Shown here in pieces: positions 43,957 through 56,186 of a DNA stretch of 64,000 nt. A program made the translations under genes and the position numbers. The stretch comes from Seiridium cupressi. Lineage: Eukaryota > Ascomycota > Sordariomycetes > Amphisphaeriales > Sporocadaceae. The first letter of the stretch is position 1. The number at the start of each line of letters is the position of its first letter. The stretch is taken from NCBI GenBank assembly GCA_036674765.1, contig JARVKI010000071.1, forward strand, positions 62,001 to 126,000, read 5' to 3'. The notes beneath the pieces are model-generated. The model saw only the letters and a list, made by a program, of their open reading frames with translations, was not told the origin of the DNA and ran no database searches.

Positions 43957-44342
43957 GATGTGCAGATTTGGTGCGGCAAGTGTATGGCTTGCTTATGAGA
44001 TGGATTGATTTGCTCGGAATTGGGAGGGCTGTGGGCTAATCTACAAAAGACGAAATCGTATCATGATCGTGAAGAGCTTTAGTTTCGACTGGTAGTCAAC
44101 TAACCTGCCTAGCTCCGTCTGGCTACAACTTTTTTGCAGGGGTCATCGACTCTACACCCGGCGCGAACCGACCCCATGAAAGTGACGGTTCAGGGCTATT
44201 TACGACTACGCGCAACTACAGAACCGCAGTTCGAACCGCAAGCAAAGCATCGTGCGTAGCGCAAGCCCTTTTCATTCCGACCCAGCATGGGCTGAATCCG
44301 GGCAAAAAAGTATTTCTCCAGATGATCTGGAGGCTGTTTAAG
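43957..44342. other. Spacer between membrane-protein start and tRNA
   Basis: This 386-bp gap holds the promoter of the minus-strand membrane-protein gene and the 3' flank of the tRNA. Nothing else is recognised. Confidence 0.5.
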
Positions 44343-44444
44343 CGACAACTGCAGGATTTGAACCTACGCGGCCGAAGCCATGAGATGGCTGAATTGCGCA
44401 TGGCAGATTCGAGTCTCACCCATTAACCACTCTGGCAAGTTGCC
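44343..44444 (-). tRNA. tRNA-Ser(CGA) with 21-nt intron
   Basis: Reading the minus strand from 44444, the acceptor stem GGCAACT pairs with AGTTGTC (one G-U), with G as discriminator base, as in serine tRNAs. The D-arm contains AGTGGTTAAT. The anticodon stem TGAGA pairs with TCTCA. The loop is CTCGAA plus A, giving anticodon CGA at 44411-44409. A 21-nt intron (44407-44387) interrupts it after position 37, the canonical site, and yeast tRNA-Ser(CGA) also has an intron there. A class II variable arm (GGC, TTCG loop, GCC) and a T-arm with TTCAAAT follow. All arms fold by eye. Confidence 0.93.
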
Positions 44445-44562
44445 AGCCAATTGATTGTGAAATGATGGCCCTCTATTATAGCCTAGTATACATACTGCCG
44501 CTGCGCGACTGAAGTCGGAGATTGCCGATCAATCTTCTCGCGGATGAAGAAACACCGACGAG

Positions 44563-44578
44563 CCGCTGTCGACAGCGG
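44563..44578. repeat. 16-nt perfect palindrome
   Basis: CCGCTGTC is followed directly by its reverse complement GACAGCGG, 119 bp upstream of the tRNA 5' end. Confidence 0.75.
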
Positions 44579-47523
44579 TTAACAGGGGGGAGCGGACCAG
44601 GTAGGCAGATCTATTGCTATGGAGCCCATGGGCCTTATGCAGGAGACTTTTGGCTCGCCTAGTACTTAGCGCTGGCCGTTTCTTGAGGGACGATGTGGTG
44701 CTAGGCCGGGCATGTAAGTTCAACCCGAGCGGGAAACATTTCACTGCAAGTTCTGGCTTCGGTAGTTGTTCACAGCACCACTTGGTGTCATGGGGTGGGC
44801 CTGTATGCTCGATGTTGAGATCTCGGGGCCGTGCCGCAATCATTTGTAGGGCCTCCGACAAGGGCTTCAACTGGGCCCAGTCAAAAGGCGTCGTTACCGA
44901 GATCCAAGCCAACATTATGACGCCAGCGTCCAGTCTGTCCGGGGGGCTTAGCATCCGGTCTCCATAATGTAGTTCCGTGCATCGTCTCCCTCGCTGCGGG
45001 CGTCATGGGCGGCCTGGCGGTTGAGTACCCTTAGTGACGATCGTGTGTGCAGTGCATAGCCTCGAAAAACGGTTCGTTGTTTTCGGTCATGTCCGTCAGC
45101 CGAGGAACATTCCAAAGCTTCCACGGGGGCGCATAGCTACCAATGAGCATCAGCTATCGCGCCAAAGACAGGAGCGACTTGTTGTGTACCACCCGAAAAA
45201 GGCTGCGTTGTGCCCGTGGCTTGTCTAGTCGAGACGGTATACCTTTCCCCACTTCCAGTATTGAACTTCCCCGTGGTGCCGCAGTATCTTCTCATGTTCG
45301 AAGCTTGCCTGTCTGTTTTGCAGCACCAAGAACCTGCGAGAAGGGCTTCTATACCCATCCTTAATAAATATGTGTTTCCCGGGGTAGCCCTCGGAGCACT
45401 GTCCTGGAGGCTTTTCGCCCAATGGTCAGATCGCTGCAACATCTAGTCGACTAGTTGTGATGCGTATGTGCATGTATGATGAGTGGCTCGGTATGTACAC
45501 TAATTATTTGCGTCTTCACTGCAATATTAGCGCCTTGGCAAGACGATGAATTGCTTTCCGTACATGAAGTAGCTGACCGCAGCAATAGCGGTCTAGTATA
45601 GAGGCTGAGCAGTATAGACAAGCCTGACCCTAGGTTGTGTGGGGATCTGGGGATTCTGTCCACCGTGCCGGCCCCCATCACTCGGCGATGAGTGGCTGTG
45701 TGCCTGCATTGTGTTATCCTTGGTCAATTGACCGAAATGCTATCAACGATCTTCAAGCTGTCTTTGGCCAGAGAACCCAATTGACCCTCTAGTGCAATTC
45801 TGATGCCGGCCCTCATTCGTGTTTTACCGATGGCAGATGTAATGAATGAGGCCAAACGATCAGAGGATCCGGCTGCCACCAAGAATGAAAGTAGAAATAA
45901 AAAGCAATTTGTATACTATCACCGGTAATGGTGTTCATGGCTTGTAGAAGGGCCGATAGAGGTACTTCTACATAGCTATCCAGACCATGTGGCGTGGGTC
46001 GCACAGTCAGAACTACTGTACCCACGAGAGCATGTCGCCTATTGTCAGTTTGCTTTCGCTTGCGGGAACAATCCTAAAGAGCGGGGTGTTGGTGAGCCAA
46101 GAGCTGTCGTTAAGCGATGGCATGCTGGTGGGTTAGCTTCAAACACATGGCGCTGACGCTTCAGCGAGAAGACATCGCTAAGACCGGCGAGGCATGCGAG
46201 ACAATAGGCTACCTACCTCCACTAATGTGGCAGATGCGCACTAGCATCACCGGTAAGCATTTAGAATCACAACTATGGTAAACCCTTTTTGTCTAGTTCG
46301 TTTCGACGCGGAAGGACGCGCCTCTCCTCCACCGTATCTAGGCACCTGATCCTCAAGTGCAACCAGACAAACTAGTAATGCTCCGAGCGGGCACCGTCGA
46401 CGTTTGTACGTGGCGACCGTCTTGATAGAGACGGTAGACTGATTGCCACAGCGTAGTGGCGTTCACGCAGCTGCCCGGCATGCAGAGTATAGGAGGAAGA
46501 AGGCATCTTGAAATGAATTTGATCCTGGCTGAACATTATAGCATCGAAGGGTTTAAGTCGGTGTATCATTTCCACCGAGATAGGCCTCCGAAAAGGGAAC
46601 ATGATTCGAGTCCTAGAAATCGATCCAATAAGATTAAGGAAGTACTCTTTTCTTCAGTCTCGGACGAGGTCGGATGGCTCCAGCCTGTATCTGCGGCCGC
46701 CCGCCCCCGTCACGTAGAGAGCGTCGAGCCATGGATAGACAACCAAGAGATACATGCTGCATCGACAAGTGGCGGCATGCTGTGAGGTGCATGCGATTGT
46801 GACCTGTCCCAAGAAGATGGGTCCAGGGAAGGCAAATGACGCCAGTGTCGGGGCAGCAAATCAGATGCTCGGGACCAGGGTGTGGTAGGGCTGAAGACCG
46901 AAATCAAACGAGTACCGATGGAGGAACCGATGGAGAAATCGATTTGGAGATCGTCTGCTCGAACTGTGATGCGTTGTCTGCATCTGATTATGAACGGTGA
47001 GTTTGCATCCGTCTTTGCAGATAATTGTGCAGTAGTGATTGATCGCAGTTGGGAGGACCGCTCGAAAAGCATAGGTTGCTGCAAGATCATGGCTCTCGTA
47101 GGGCTGAGGGCAGTGGGGAATTTGGCAGCAACATGCGAATGGACTGATGGCGGGCCGCTTCCGCGAAAGTTGAGGTTCGAGATTAGCAGGATAGTCGACA
47201 GGAGCGTCGGAACTACCATAAGGAGATCGGCTCAAGTTGCATCTCTGGTTGGTCAAGATGAGTAGAGTATTGCGATGAAGACAGAGCACCGACGATACCG
47301 TGCAGCCGTGATAGTGCAAGAGCGGTCTGCAGCAATGCCATCGTCCCGCCGGTGCATGCTGGATTGTTACACTGGTCAGTATTGCCGGCAGGGGGGAACC
47401 CCCAGGGAAGTGTGGCCCGGGGGGTCCCAGATGGGCCGGGGTTTTGTACGTAGATCTAAGCCTCTCCAGTAGTACCAGAACTGACATGTGGGCTCAAGAA
47501 GTTTTCCACCTTCTACGTTGGCT

Positions 47524-47547
47524 CCCTCGTGGACGCCCTCGTGGACG
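47524..47547. repeat. 12-bp direct repeat, two copies
   Basis: CCCTCGTGGACG occurs twice in immediate succession. Confidence 0.75.
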
Positions 47548-48592
47548 TCGGGGAAAGATTCCAGAAGCGAGCACAGGAAGCATGGTGTCATGGACGCTTC
47601 ATGTCGTCAATCAAAATTGGGATGAATTTGCCTGTGGGAGAGCGACGAATGAGAAGCCAGAACGGCTTGCTCTCGAGGCTCGACTCCCTGCCGAAGGAGT
47701 CGTAGGCAAAGCTAACTAGAACCCTTTGGTTAGTCGTGGCGTCAGAGACGGTTCGCACCGCTGGTCATCCCTATTGTAGCACGTTTCTTGAGCTCGAACT
47801 TGGAAATGCAGCACGCCCGGTACTTGGAGAGCACACGAAGCGGGCGATGTGTAGCAGCGCTTGCTCCAAAACCACCATTGCCCTGATCTTTTTTGACAAA
47901 CAACTGCTGTGACTCGACTCGTGGAACCCAATATCGGTTGTGTGAGACAGACAACAAATGGCCTTTTGCGTATTCCGTAATTGTGAGCAGTGCTGGGATA
48001 AGAACAAAAAAGAGGCCGCTTCTCATCCGCCTAGTGTAGTGCCGTGGCCCGCCATCACTACGTTGTACATTATACTTCTTCTCCCTTGTCAACGATACTG
48101 GACCCTAGAAACGTTCTTCCAGCCAGCCGCTGTCAAGCCAAGACGCGAGCCAGACCCGATACCCACGGCCCGCCTAGGCTGCTTTGATTATCAGTATCGA
48201 CATGCTTTCAACCCAAAAGCATATTGTCTTGCAATGTGTCTTATTTGGAGGGTGTTCGTCCCCGCAAAAACTGCTGAGTGGCAGAAGTAGTACACGAGCT
48301 ATAGCTTATGTCGGACGACATTGAGCCTGTTGTTCCAGATGGATACCTACTGCGGGTAGCGTCTGCCTCTCTTCTAAGCCAGGCGACGCTCTAGGAATCC
48401 ATCGCATTAGCAATCGACGGCCGCTGTCCACGCCCAGGTCAACATAGAACAGCACAGCACAACGCAGCACCGCGCAACACTGGGTCACCAAGCAGTTGCT
48501 ACTTATGGTGAATGCAAGTCATCGAGGAGCTGCTGTACTACAAAAGGACTGCTTGGCTTCACGTTGGCTGCTTTCATGCTGATCCCCCGGCG

Positions 48593-48608
48593 CTACCTGC
48601 GCAGGTAG
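48593..48608. repeat. 16-nt perfect palindrome
   Basis: CTACCTGC is followed directly by GCAGGTAG, about 650 bp upstream of a Zn2Cys6 regulator start. Confidence 0.75.
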
Positions 48609-48656
48609 GTACGTACATGCAGTGGTACAAAGGTACACATCATGAGGGCCATGCTG

Positions 48657-48675
48657 GGCCATGCACTGCATGGCC
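48657..48675. repeat. 19-nt palindrome
   Basis: Arms GGCCATGCA and TGCATGGCC flank one central C. It lies 48 bp after the 48593-48608 palindrome. Confidence 0.75.
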
Positions 48676-49252
48676 AGGGAGGTGGCCTGTCTGATATGCA
48701 AGTGCTTTTGTATTCCCAATGGCCCCGGAGGTTGAAAAAAACGACTTATACCCAGGCCGTCCCATCTAAGCCCCCAAATTTCCAGATAACCCGTCCCACT
48801 AAAAGTCCACCCTGCTCCGGCCCTGCGCTACGCTAAACCTACTACTTTACGCTACGCTCCCCTACAGAAAGACATAATCACGAGCCTCGCGCCTGCCACT
48901 GCCGCTTCTGTTTCCTTTCTCTCGTTGTACCTTAGGCGACCCTTAATAGATCCCCGAGTCCCAGGCGAGGATTCCGAGGTCAGGTCTGCTCCTCACTCCT
49001 TCCATGCACCACTACGGAGACAGGCTTCATTGTGTCATGACACCTCGACGGCTTTCGATCAAGTAATACAGTCGCCCAAAGCTACCCGCTGCCGCTCCAC
49101 TACCGCTGTCCGCAGCTCCCCTGGGAAAGAGAACGAAAGCACCTTAAGAGGACGGTGACTCTTTTACTGCCCGGGATAATACTGACTGATATGGTTGCCT
49201 CTCTAGTGCGTAGACTTGCTTGTTTGACACAATCAACGTTATCTACTACACA

Positions 49253-51437
49253 ATGACTGGCGACGACAACAACAACACCCCTGCCTCGGCTCAGCTCGTT
49301 GATGCTGGCGATGGATCGCAGAGGCCGAGGAGGGCTAGGACCAGCAAGCCCAAGGTCAAGACTGGCTGTAACAATTGCAAGTATGACAACCCTACTCACA
49401 AAATGCTGCGACCGTGCGGCTTCCATGGAGACTATACTAAAAACCCGACCTTGCAGGCAGCGGAGAATCAAGTGCGACGAGAAGCGGCCGGCCTGCACCC
49501 AGTGCGTACGATCCAGAAAAGAATGCAAAGGTTACCCTCCCCCACCACGCCCTAAGGTCTTCGAGGAGGTTAGGATCGCGCCGCGGCCAATGGTCAGCAA
49601 AGCTCCTGTGACTACCGCTCTCGCCCAGAGACGGCCAACTATAGCCGTGTCTACACAAAAGCGTGCACAGTCGCCGTCCCTGCGAATCACGCCGCCCCAA
49701 ACCCCCACGAACACTGCCGACAGCTCTTTTCAAGCTTTGACCCTGCACCGTCTAAGCGTGAACCTGCCATTCAATCCCCAGGATGGCTTGTACTTTCAAT
49801 TGTTCCGAGAACGTACGGCAAGCGAGTTATCTGGCTTTTTCGATTCGTCCTTCTGGACGCGCAGTGTGCTTCAGGAATGCCACTCAGAGGAGGCCATTCG
49901 GCATTCTGTCGTGGCGCTGGGTGCCCTGTACAAGACGCTGGAGAAGATGACGGAGTCCCCGCCAACATCGCCGACTGACAGCTTCGATCCCACCGACCAC
50001 GCGAGGATGCATTGGGAGGTTGCCTTCCGTAACTATGACTCGGCCATGAAAGCCATCCGAAGCCAGACCTCATCAGACCAATCGTCGCAACGAACGAGTC
50101 TCATGGCTACTGTGTTGCTAGCTTGCTTTGACTCCTTTATTGGTGATCATAAGCAGGCCATTGTCCAAATCCAGACTGGCCTGCGGTTGCTGGAACAACT
50201 GAGGGCTGAGCGCCGGAGAGCGTTCATGCCCAGACCTGAAGAGCCAGTCGAGCAAGATCTCATCCAAATGTTCACACGTCTGGCTATCCAAGCCAAATCT
50301 TACGATATGGCATTCCACTTTCCCCAACCTTTCGTGATCCGGCTTACACCTCAAAATACCGACCCAGCATCGCCAGTATCCGACGGTGGTTCCCCTGTTT
50401 CTACTATCCAATTACCAATTCCGGATGTTTTTCAATCTCTCCACGAGGCTCGCCATGCTTGGGATGCCCTGTGCGAGAAAATGTTGCGCTTCACCGAGAC
50501 GATGTTTCAGTACACCAGCAGTACGAGCCCCATGGGAGTCTTGCCTAGGGAACTACAACAGTACGGTCTGGGGTTCAGAAACCAAATAGAAGCATGGTCG
50601 CGTGCTTTCGAGCACATCCTCAAGTCTAGGAATACCCCCGGAAAGAGTAGTCAGGAAAAGGCAGCCATCTCTGTTCTCAAGATGTTTCAGATCATGGGAC
50701 AGATACTGTTCTTGATGACTTTCAGCGAGAGTGAAGCTCAATTTGACTCATTCCTACCCCAATTCAAGGCAATTGTCGACCTTGCGGTTGAAGTGGTTGG
50801 GGACGAAGAGAGAGAAGCAATGGCTAAAAGGTGCCCGAACCCCCAGTTCTGTCAGCATCAGTCAGGACATCCCGACATCATCGGCGGGGGAGAATGGTCT
50901 GCAAAGCACATCAAGCCAAGCTTTAGTGCTGACCTGGGCATCGTGCCACCCCTTTTTGTTGTAGCGACCAAGTGCAGGGATCCCACCATACGGCGACAGG
51001 CCATCCAGCTGCTCATGAGTAGCTCCCGACGGGAGGGAATGTGGGACAGCGAGTTGATCGCACGTATTGGCATGTGGATCATGGCCATCGAGGAGGAAGA
51101 CGGGGGGCCTGGTGAATCACCTCGTCCTTCGACCAGCTCAACTGCAGCCTTTTCCACAGGAAGCCCTGGAGCAAGGTCGAACGGGTCTATCGACTTTGAC
51201 AACGAGAGGCCGCTCGGCCCAGGGGGGAATGCTCGTTGGAGCGTTGGCCGTCGGGAAAGCACAGTGAATCACGGCAGCCTCAGCCGCAGCAGAACGATAC
51301 CAGAAGACAAGCGGGTCATGGTCCGAGCTGTTGAGTTCGATCTACGCGAGCGCACTGCAACACTTCAATGCGGTTCAAGAAACCTCATATCTGGAATGCC
51401 AGACTTCAAGACTCGCGTCACCCAGTTCGTTTGGTGA
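49253..51437 (+). CDS. Zn2Cys6 transcription factor (fungal-specific TF domain, DUF3468 type)
   Basis: Exons 49253-49380 and 49457-51437 (76-nt intron) give 702 aa. The binuclear zinc cluster uses C39, C42, C49, C56, C59 and C66 (C-x2-C-x6-C-x6-C-x2-C-x6-C). The intron falls inside it and the join restores CKQRRIKCDE, confirming the splice. A basic SKPKVK segment precedes it. A Pro/Ser/Thr linker leads to the regulatory domain, typical from GLYFQLFRERTASELSGFF through EAIRHSVVALGALYKTLEK to about residue 590. The C-terminal 100 residues are disordered (Ser/Gly-rich) and end with RELs-like basic stretch. It is not adjacent to a biosynthetic cluster here, and target genes are unknown. Confidence 0.9.
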
Positions 51438-52372
51438 CGTGAGGACTCGCCGCATCAAGGACGTCGGGTGCTGGTCGCAAGTCGTCTACATCTACACTAA
51501 TGGTATCTTGGCCACCCCTGGAGGGCTCGCTTTTGTATTCGGATATACCCAACGGCAGGACCAACTTTTGCATTATGAGACCTGGGCGAGATACCAATGA
51601 TGGACATATACACGCATGTCACGAGGAGTACGGGAGGAAAATCGTAATGTCCTTCTGATACAGTTCTCCGTTACAGCAGTGCGCAAGCATAGGCTTAAGT
51701 ATTTCCCTGGTCTGGCATCGGTGCAGAAGAATATCGTCTGCGTGGAAATATTGGATCACAACGGAATGGGAGGAATGGCTCGTCTTGTGTCAACTCTACC
51801 GTCACGTTAAGTGTAAGCAGCTCCCGTGAGCTCAATGTGCAATACATAAGTGAGAACTACAGAGCGACCAACATGTATGCTTTGCCTCATGGCAACGTGT
51901 TAACCGGGATAAAGGTTACTGTTTTTCTTCTTTTTTGGAGGATGCCATGCCAGCTAAAGCCCAATTCTATGTTCGGTGATATTAACCTGTGTAGCACTAG
52001 TAAACCTGGTGAACTTGATCCTTCGGCACAGTGCGACTCATAGTGTACGCGGGTTGAAAGCACTATCAAGATAGGCACACCTCGAGCACGCGGCATAGCT
52101 CCAACTAATCACAACTCTTGAGTAATCACTTAAGCCGAGGCGCACCACCACGCACTTTTTTATACGCGATATACCATATCGAATGATCAGGGGTTTCATT
52201 CCCAACTTGTCTTGATAGAAGGAGCAAAGCTTAGAAGAGACACAAGCCTAGACAATCAGACCGCTCACGTGCAGGAGGTCTCTCACAATCCAGCCCTCCC
52301 ACCCACGAGTCTGAAGCAACAGCCCCCTTTTCACCACCCGTCTACATAGAGGTCTTGTTTTCTTCTTCCACA
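51438..52372. promoter_or_regulatory. Spacer upstream of second Zn2Cys6 gene
   Basis: This 935-bp gap contains the 3' region of the first factor and the promoter of the second, both on the + strand. I see no further gene. Confidence 0.5.
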
Positions 52373-55020
52373 ATGTCTTCATCCACCTCGGACCCGTCTC
52401 CAGCAGACCCGAACCATGGCTCCTCGGCCTCATTCATCTCCCCTCCGGTTACCAACACCACCACCACCACCACACAGCCACAGGCCAAGCGCACCCGCGT
52501 CCTCCTCTCGTGCGGCGCATGCCGCTCCTCCAAGCTCAAGTGCGACCGGGCGGACCCGTGCTCGCAGTGCCTGAAGAAGGGCCGGCCCGACGCCTGCCAC
52601 TACGCGCCGCGGCCTCAGAAGCCCCAGAAGCCCGCCAAGAGCATGGCCGCCCGGCTGCGGAGGCTCCAGGGCATGGTCCGCGGCATGCTGGACGAGGACG
52701 GCATGCCCACGGTGCAGCCCGACGCCGAGGAGGGCCCGGGGGAGGGAGGGGCAACGAGTAACGGGAGTGGGGTCGCGGCGCAGGCGTTGACGGATGCTGG
52801 CGGCCAGGTCGTACGGGGTAATCTGGGGGCTACGAGTTACGTGGGAGGGACGCATTTCGCTGCTATACTTCAGGATGTAAGTTCTTTCTCTTTTAAGGGT
52901 GGTTTCCTCAGTATTTAGTGCCCTCGTTTCCCACCCATTCAAGGGATGGTTGAGTAGACGGAGATGGATGACTGACTACAATGTGCATGTGTAGATCGAC
53001 GAGCTCAAGAATTACTTTGAGTATCCCGAAGAGGATGAGGGGGATATGGTTGGGGACTCGTACGAAATGGCTGGCTCGCCCGAGTTCTTGTTGCTCTCAC
53101 ATAACGCGCCTCGTAGTCGGGAAGAGTTGCTATCACTATTACCAGAAAAGAGTGTGATCGATCGGCTAATGATGAGATACTTCAACTCAAACAGTCCTTC
53201 ACAACGTAAGTCTTGGTTCCCAAACGACTCCAGACACGACAGACTCTTAAGCAATCAGATATTCTCCACAAACCGACATTCAGCAAGGAGTATAGCAAGT
53301 TCTGGGAAGACCCTTCTGCCGTGTCATTGCATTGGATTGCTATCTTGTTCATGGTCACCAGCCTTGGTGTCTTCTTTTCCACATTTCAGGCTCCCCATGA
53401 GCTGGAAAATGATTCGTCAATGGCAGGTATGGATAGGTTCAGAGTATACCGTGGCGCTGCTGGGACAGCTCTGATCTGGGGCAAGTACTCGCAGCCCAAC
53501 CAATGGACTCTGCAAGCAATGCTATTGTACGTCGAAGCAGACTTCCTGGTGGCTCGCCAGTCTCAGATGAACTGTTACCTGCTTTCTTCGGTCCTGATCC
53601 GGCTCATGCTGAAAATGGGTCTCCATCGTGACCCGAGCAAACTCCCGAATCTTACCCCTTACGACGGCGAGATGCGTCGGCGGCTGTGGAACTTGGCGGT
53701 ACAGATCGATCTGATGGTAGCATTTCATCTCGGTCTGCCAGCCATGATCCATGGTATCGAGAGCGATACGGCATTGCCGATGAACCTAATCGATGCTGAC
53801 TTCAGCCAGGAGACTACAGAGCTTCCTGTGGCTAGACCAGCATCAGACTATACGTCGTTGAGTTACCCGATCAATAAAGCAGCCCTGTGCCGCGTCTTCG
53901 GGCTGGTGGCTCGGCAAGCGCATTCGCTCAAGGTACCTACATACGCCGAGGTGATGCAACTTGATGGAGTTCTTGAGAAAACGTACAACGATGTGCCGAT
54001 ATTCATGAAGGTGACTTCAATGGAGAAAAGCATCACGGATCCTCCAATGCAAGTCATCCAACGCTATGGGCTAGCAAGTCTTTACCAAAAAGCCCGCTGC
54101 GTGCTCCATCGAAAGTACATCACCGATGCGGTTCCGAAAAAGGAACACGAATACTCAAGGAAAGCTTGCTTATCCGCAGCACTGGAATTGCTCGAGTATC
54201 AGAATACTTTGTACGAGGCTTGCAAACCTGGAGGAATGCTAAATCCCATTGGCTGGTTCGTCTCATCCTTGGCCCTGAATGACTTTCTCCTCGCGGACAT
54301 GGTTGTCGCTCTTGTAATTCAAAGCGAGCACTATTCGGAAACCGTTGATGGCTCTGAATGGCTCGTGCAAGGTACTCCAATGCCTACCAAGGAAGAGCTC
54401 CTTACGTCGCTAAGAAGGTCAATGTTCATCTGGCAACAAATGGCTGTGAGAATCCCTGACTCCGCAAAGGCATCCGAACTTGTTGGAACGGTGACACGAA
54501 AGATAGAGACACAGATGGGTATGACACCAAACACTTACCCAGCCAGCGAAACATCAGCCAAGGTACATGATGAGCCCGGTCTGATGACGGGTTTGACGAT
54601 CGATGAACATGCAGGCGGAGCACCTACTACAGGACTAGAAATTGACGACCAAATGGAAGAAAACCCACCAGCTTGCTTCAGATTCCCGCCCCCCAGCAAT
54701 GTTCATGGGACATCGGTGGAGACCAATGTGCCGTGGATGATGGCTGGCCCGAGTGACTATGACTGGGTAAGCTCACCATCGCCGAGGATGTCACCTGTAG
54801 CAAGCTGATTAACGATGCATCTTAGGGTCAATTTGACGCCTTTACACGTGGTCCTACCGACCAAGGATTTGAGCTGCCAAGCCAGTCACTGTCTGCGCAG
54901 CCGCAAGGCCAGTCGTTCCAAATAGAAGAACCGTCGTGGCTCGATAGAAACCCTTTGGATGATTTGGACTTCGTCACAAGGAACGTGATAACAGGGACCA
55001 CCTCGTTCGGTGGTCGATAG
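52373..55020 (+). CDS. Zn2Cys6 transcription factor with Fungal_trans domain
   Basis: Exons 52373-52876, 52995-53205, 53259-54766 and 54826-55020 give 805 aa. The zinc cluster is C47, C50, C57, C63, C66 and C75 (C-x2-C-x6-C-x5-C-x2-C-x8-C), followed by a basic linker and the helix MAARLRRLQGMVRGM, a possible dimerisation region. The second join makes SQHILHKPTFSKEYSKFW, which begins the regulatory domain. Its centre has ADFLVARQSQMNCYLLSS and the hallmark GLHRDPSKL followed by GEMRRRLWNLAVQIDL. Residues about 660 to 805 are acidic and disordered, with a tryptophan-rich end (EPSWLDRNPLDDLDF) that may be an activation domain. GC content at third positions is high in exon 1 only. Confidence 0.9.
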
Positions 55021-56146
55021 CAGGATATTTTTTGTAGCTTGAGCTGGTGCCTCTCCGCTACCTCGAAGATCTAGCGCTTGATACGTGAGGGGCTATCTTG
55101 ACTAGATACAGTGGCCCGAGGCGTAGCTTGTACTGGCGATCGTTGAAAGGGCCCGGCTGGCACTGATCTGGTCGTCCATCTCTGACACAATGAGCGATCT
55201 GTTTTGTGTTTCGTAGCTTTGGAGACACCTCTATCAGCGGTAATTCCCAAGAGCGATGTTGCCCTTTCGGGATCAGATCTCGGAAACGTGTCCGACTCGA
55301 GCTCTATCGGAATGCTGAGCCGTACTCTACTTTGGCCATAGGGAACCCGCATTACTCTGGTTTCGTTTTGGGTGGTTGCACATACTTGACGTTGAGAGTG
55401 GAGAAAGAGACCAGCCACGGCATTTAAGCTCACAGTTCTCCTCCAAACGATAAAGAATCGCGGGGTACCCCACGAAGCTGTGAGTGGTTGCCGCGCAAGA
55501 GCAGTTCCGACTCGCTGCAGGCTGCATGCCTATGGCGTCTGCCCGGGGCTTCGGATATGCTGGGACACATATTCCGTATGCATTCTGACTAGGTTACGAG
55601 ACTCGGGCCACCTAGGACAGAGGTGTGATGTCGCAATTTCTTGGTGCGTCCGCGGAAATGCTCAAGTTTTGCGGGGAGGACCTTGATGCTGGACTGCATA
55701 GTCGGTTTTGAGTGCGTGACGGCCGCTCGGCAAGCAAAGGCTGTGGATCCTCGTGTTGTACGTAATTAGACGCTGGTCTTGCGCCAAACCGTGACAACGT
55801 TGAAATCCCCCGCCCAATAGCCCTGGAAAGAGCAATTGAGAGATCCCAATGCCATGTGTGAATGCCATGTGTAGCCGACGCTTGGAACTTGAAACGGGCC
55901 ACTCTAAGGGAATCGTGGCCGAAGCGATATCGCTTTGCCCTCATTAATTGGGCCCTTAGACCCTTAGAACCAAGGACCTTGAGAGTCAACTTAGCACAAT
56001 CAGTGCAAGACGCATGGATCCAGGGAGCCGGGTCGGGACGAGTAGCCCAGACGAGTTAGTTGGTGCATTTGTAGTCCATCTGTCAACTGAGTCGTGCGCT
56101 GGAGGCTTGTTGTGATCAGCAGGCCCATGACGGAGGGCGGGCTGGA

Positions 56147-56186
56147 GAGATAAGATCCCTAGGTCGAGGGCAATCTATCTTATCTC
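56147..56186. promoter_or_regulatory. Inverted pair of GATAAG (GATA-factor) sites
   Basis: GAGATAAGAT (56147-56156) and its exact reverse complement ATCTTATCTC (56177-56186) are separated by 20 bases. GATAAG is the strong core for NIT2/AreA-type factors, and paired GATA elements within about 30 bp are the arrangement that NIT2 prefers. That it acts on the gene at 58926, about 2.7 kb away, is inference. Confidence 0.5.

Larger units (their letters stand above)
44445..49252. other. 4.8-kb gene-free region
   Basis: No frame in this stretch carries a recognisable protein; the longest are 170-210 codons with random-looking composition and many start outside ATG. Base composition is not strikingly AT-rich, so it is not an obvious RIP-mutated transposon. 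It holds three palindromes and a 12-bp direct repeat (listed separately). The last 400 bases resemble the promoter and leader of the downstream transcription factor. Confidence 0.5.

Noticed and set aside
43103..44008. 301-codon open frame on the + strand
   Set aside because: It lies opposite the better supported membrane-protein gene (43282-43956, minus) and its composition (Ser/Arg/Leu runs) is that of an antisense shadow of a charged coiled coil.
44226..44246. Box-B-like GTTCGAACC that might mark a second tRNA
   Set aside because: The bases on either side cannot form a five-pair T-stem and no other tRNA arms are in place.
38644..49252. RIP-mutated transposon or MITE with terminal inverted repeats
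   Set aside because: No transposase remnant, no matched terminal repeats found by eye, and base composition is mostly ordinary apart from one AT-rich patch.
49253..55020. Biosynthetic gene cluster around the two Zn2Cys6 regulators
   Set aside because: No synthase, oxidoreductase or transporter gene lies near them; flanks are gene-free.
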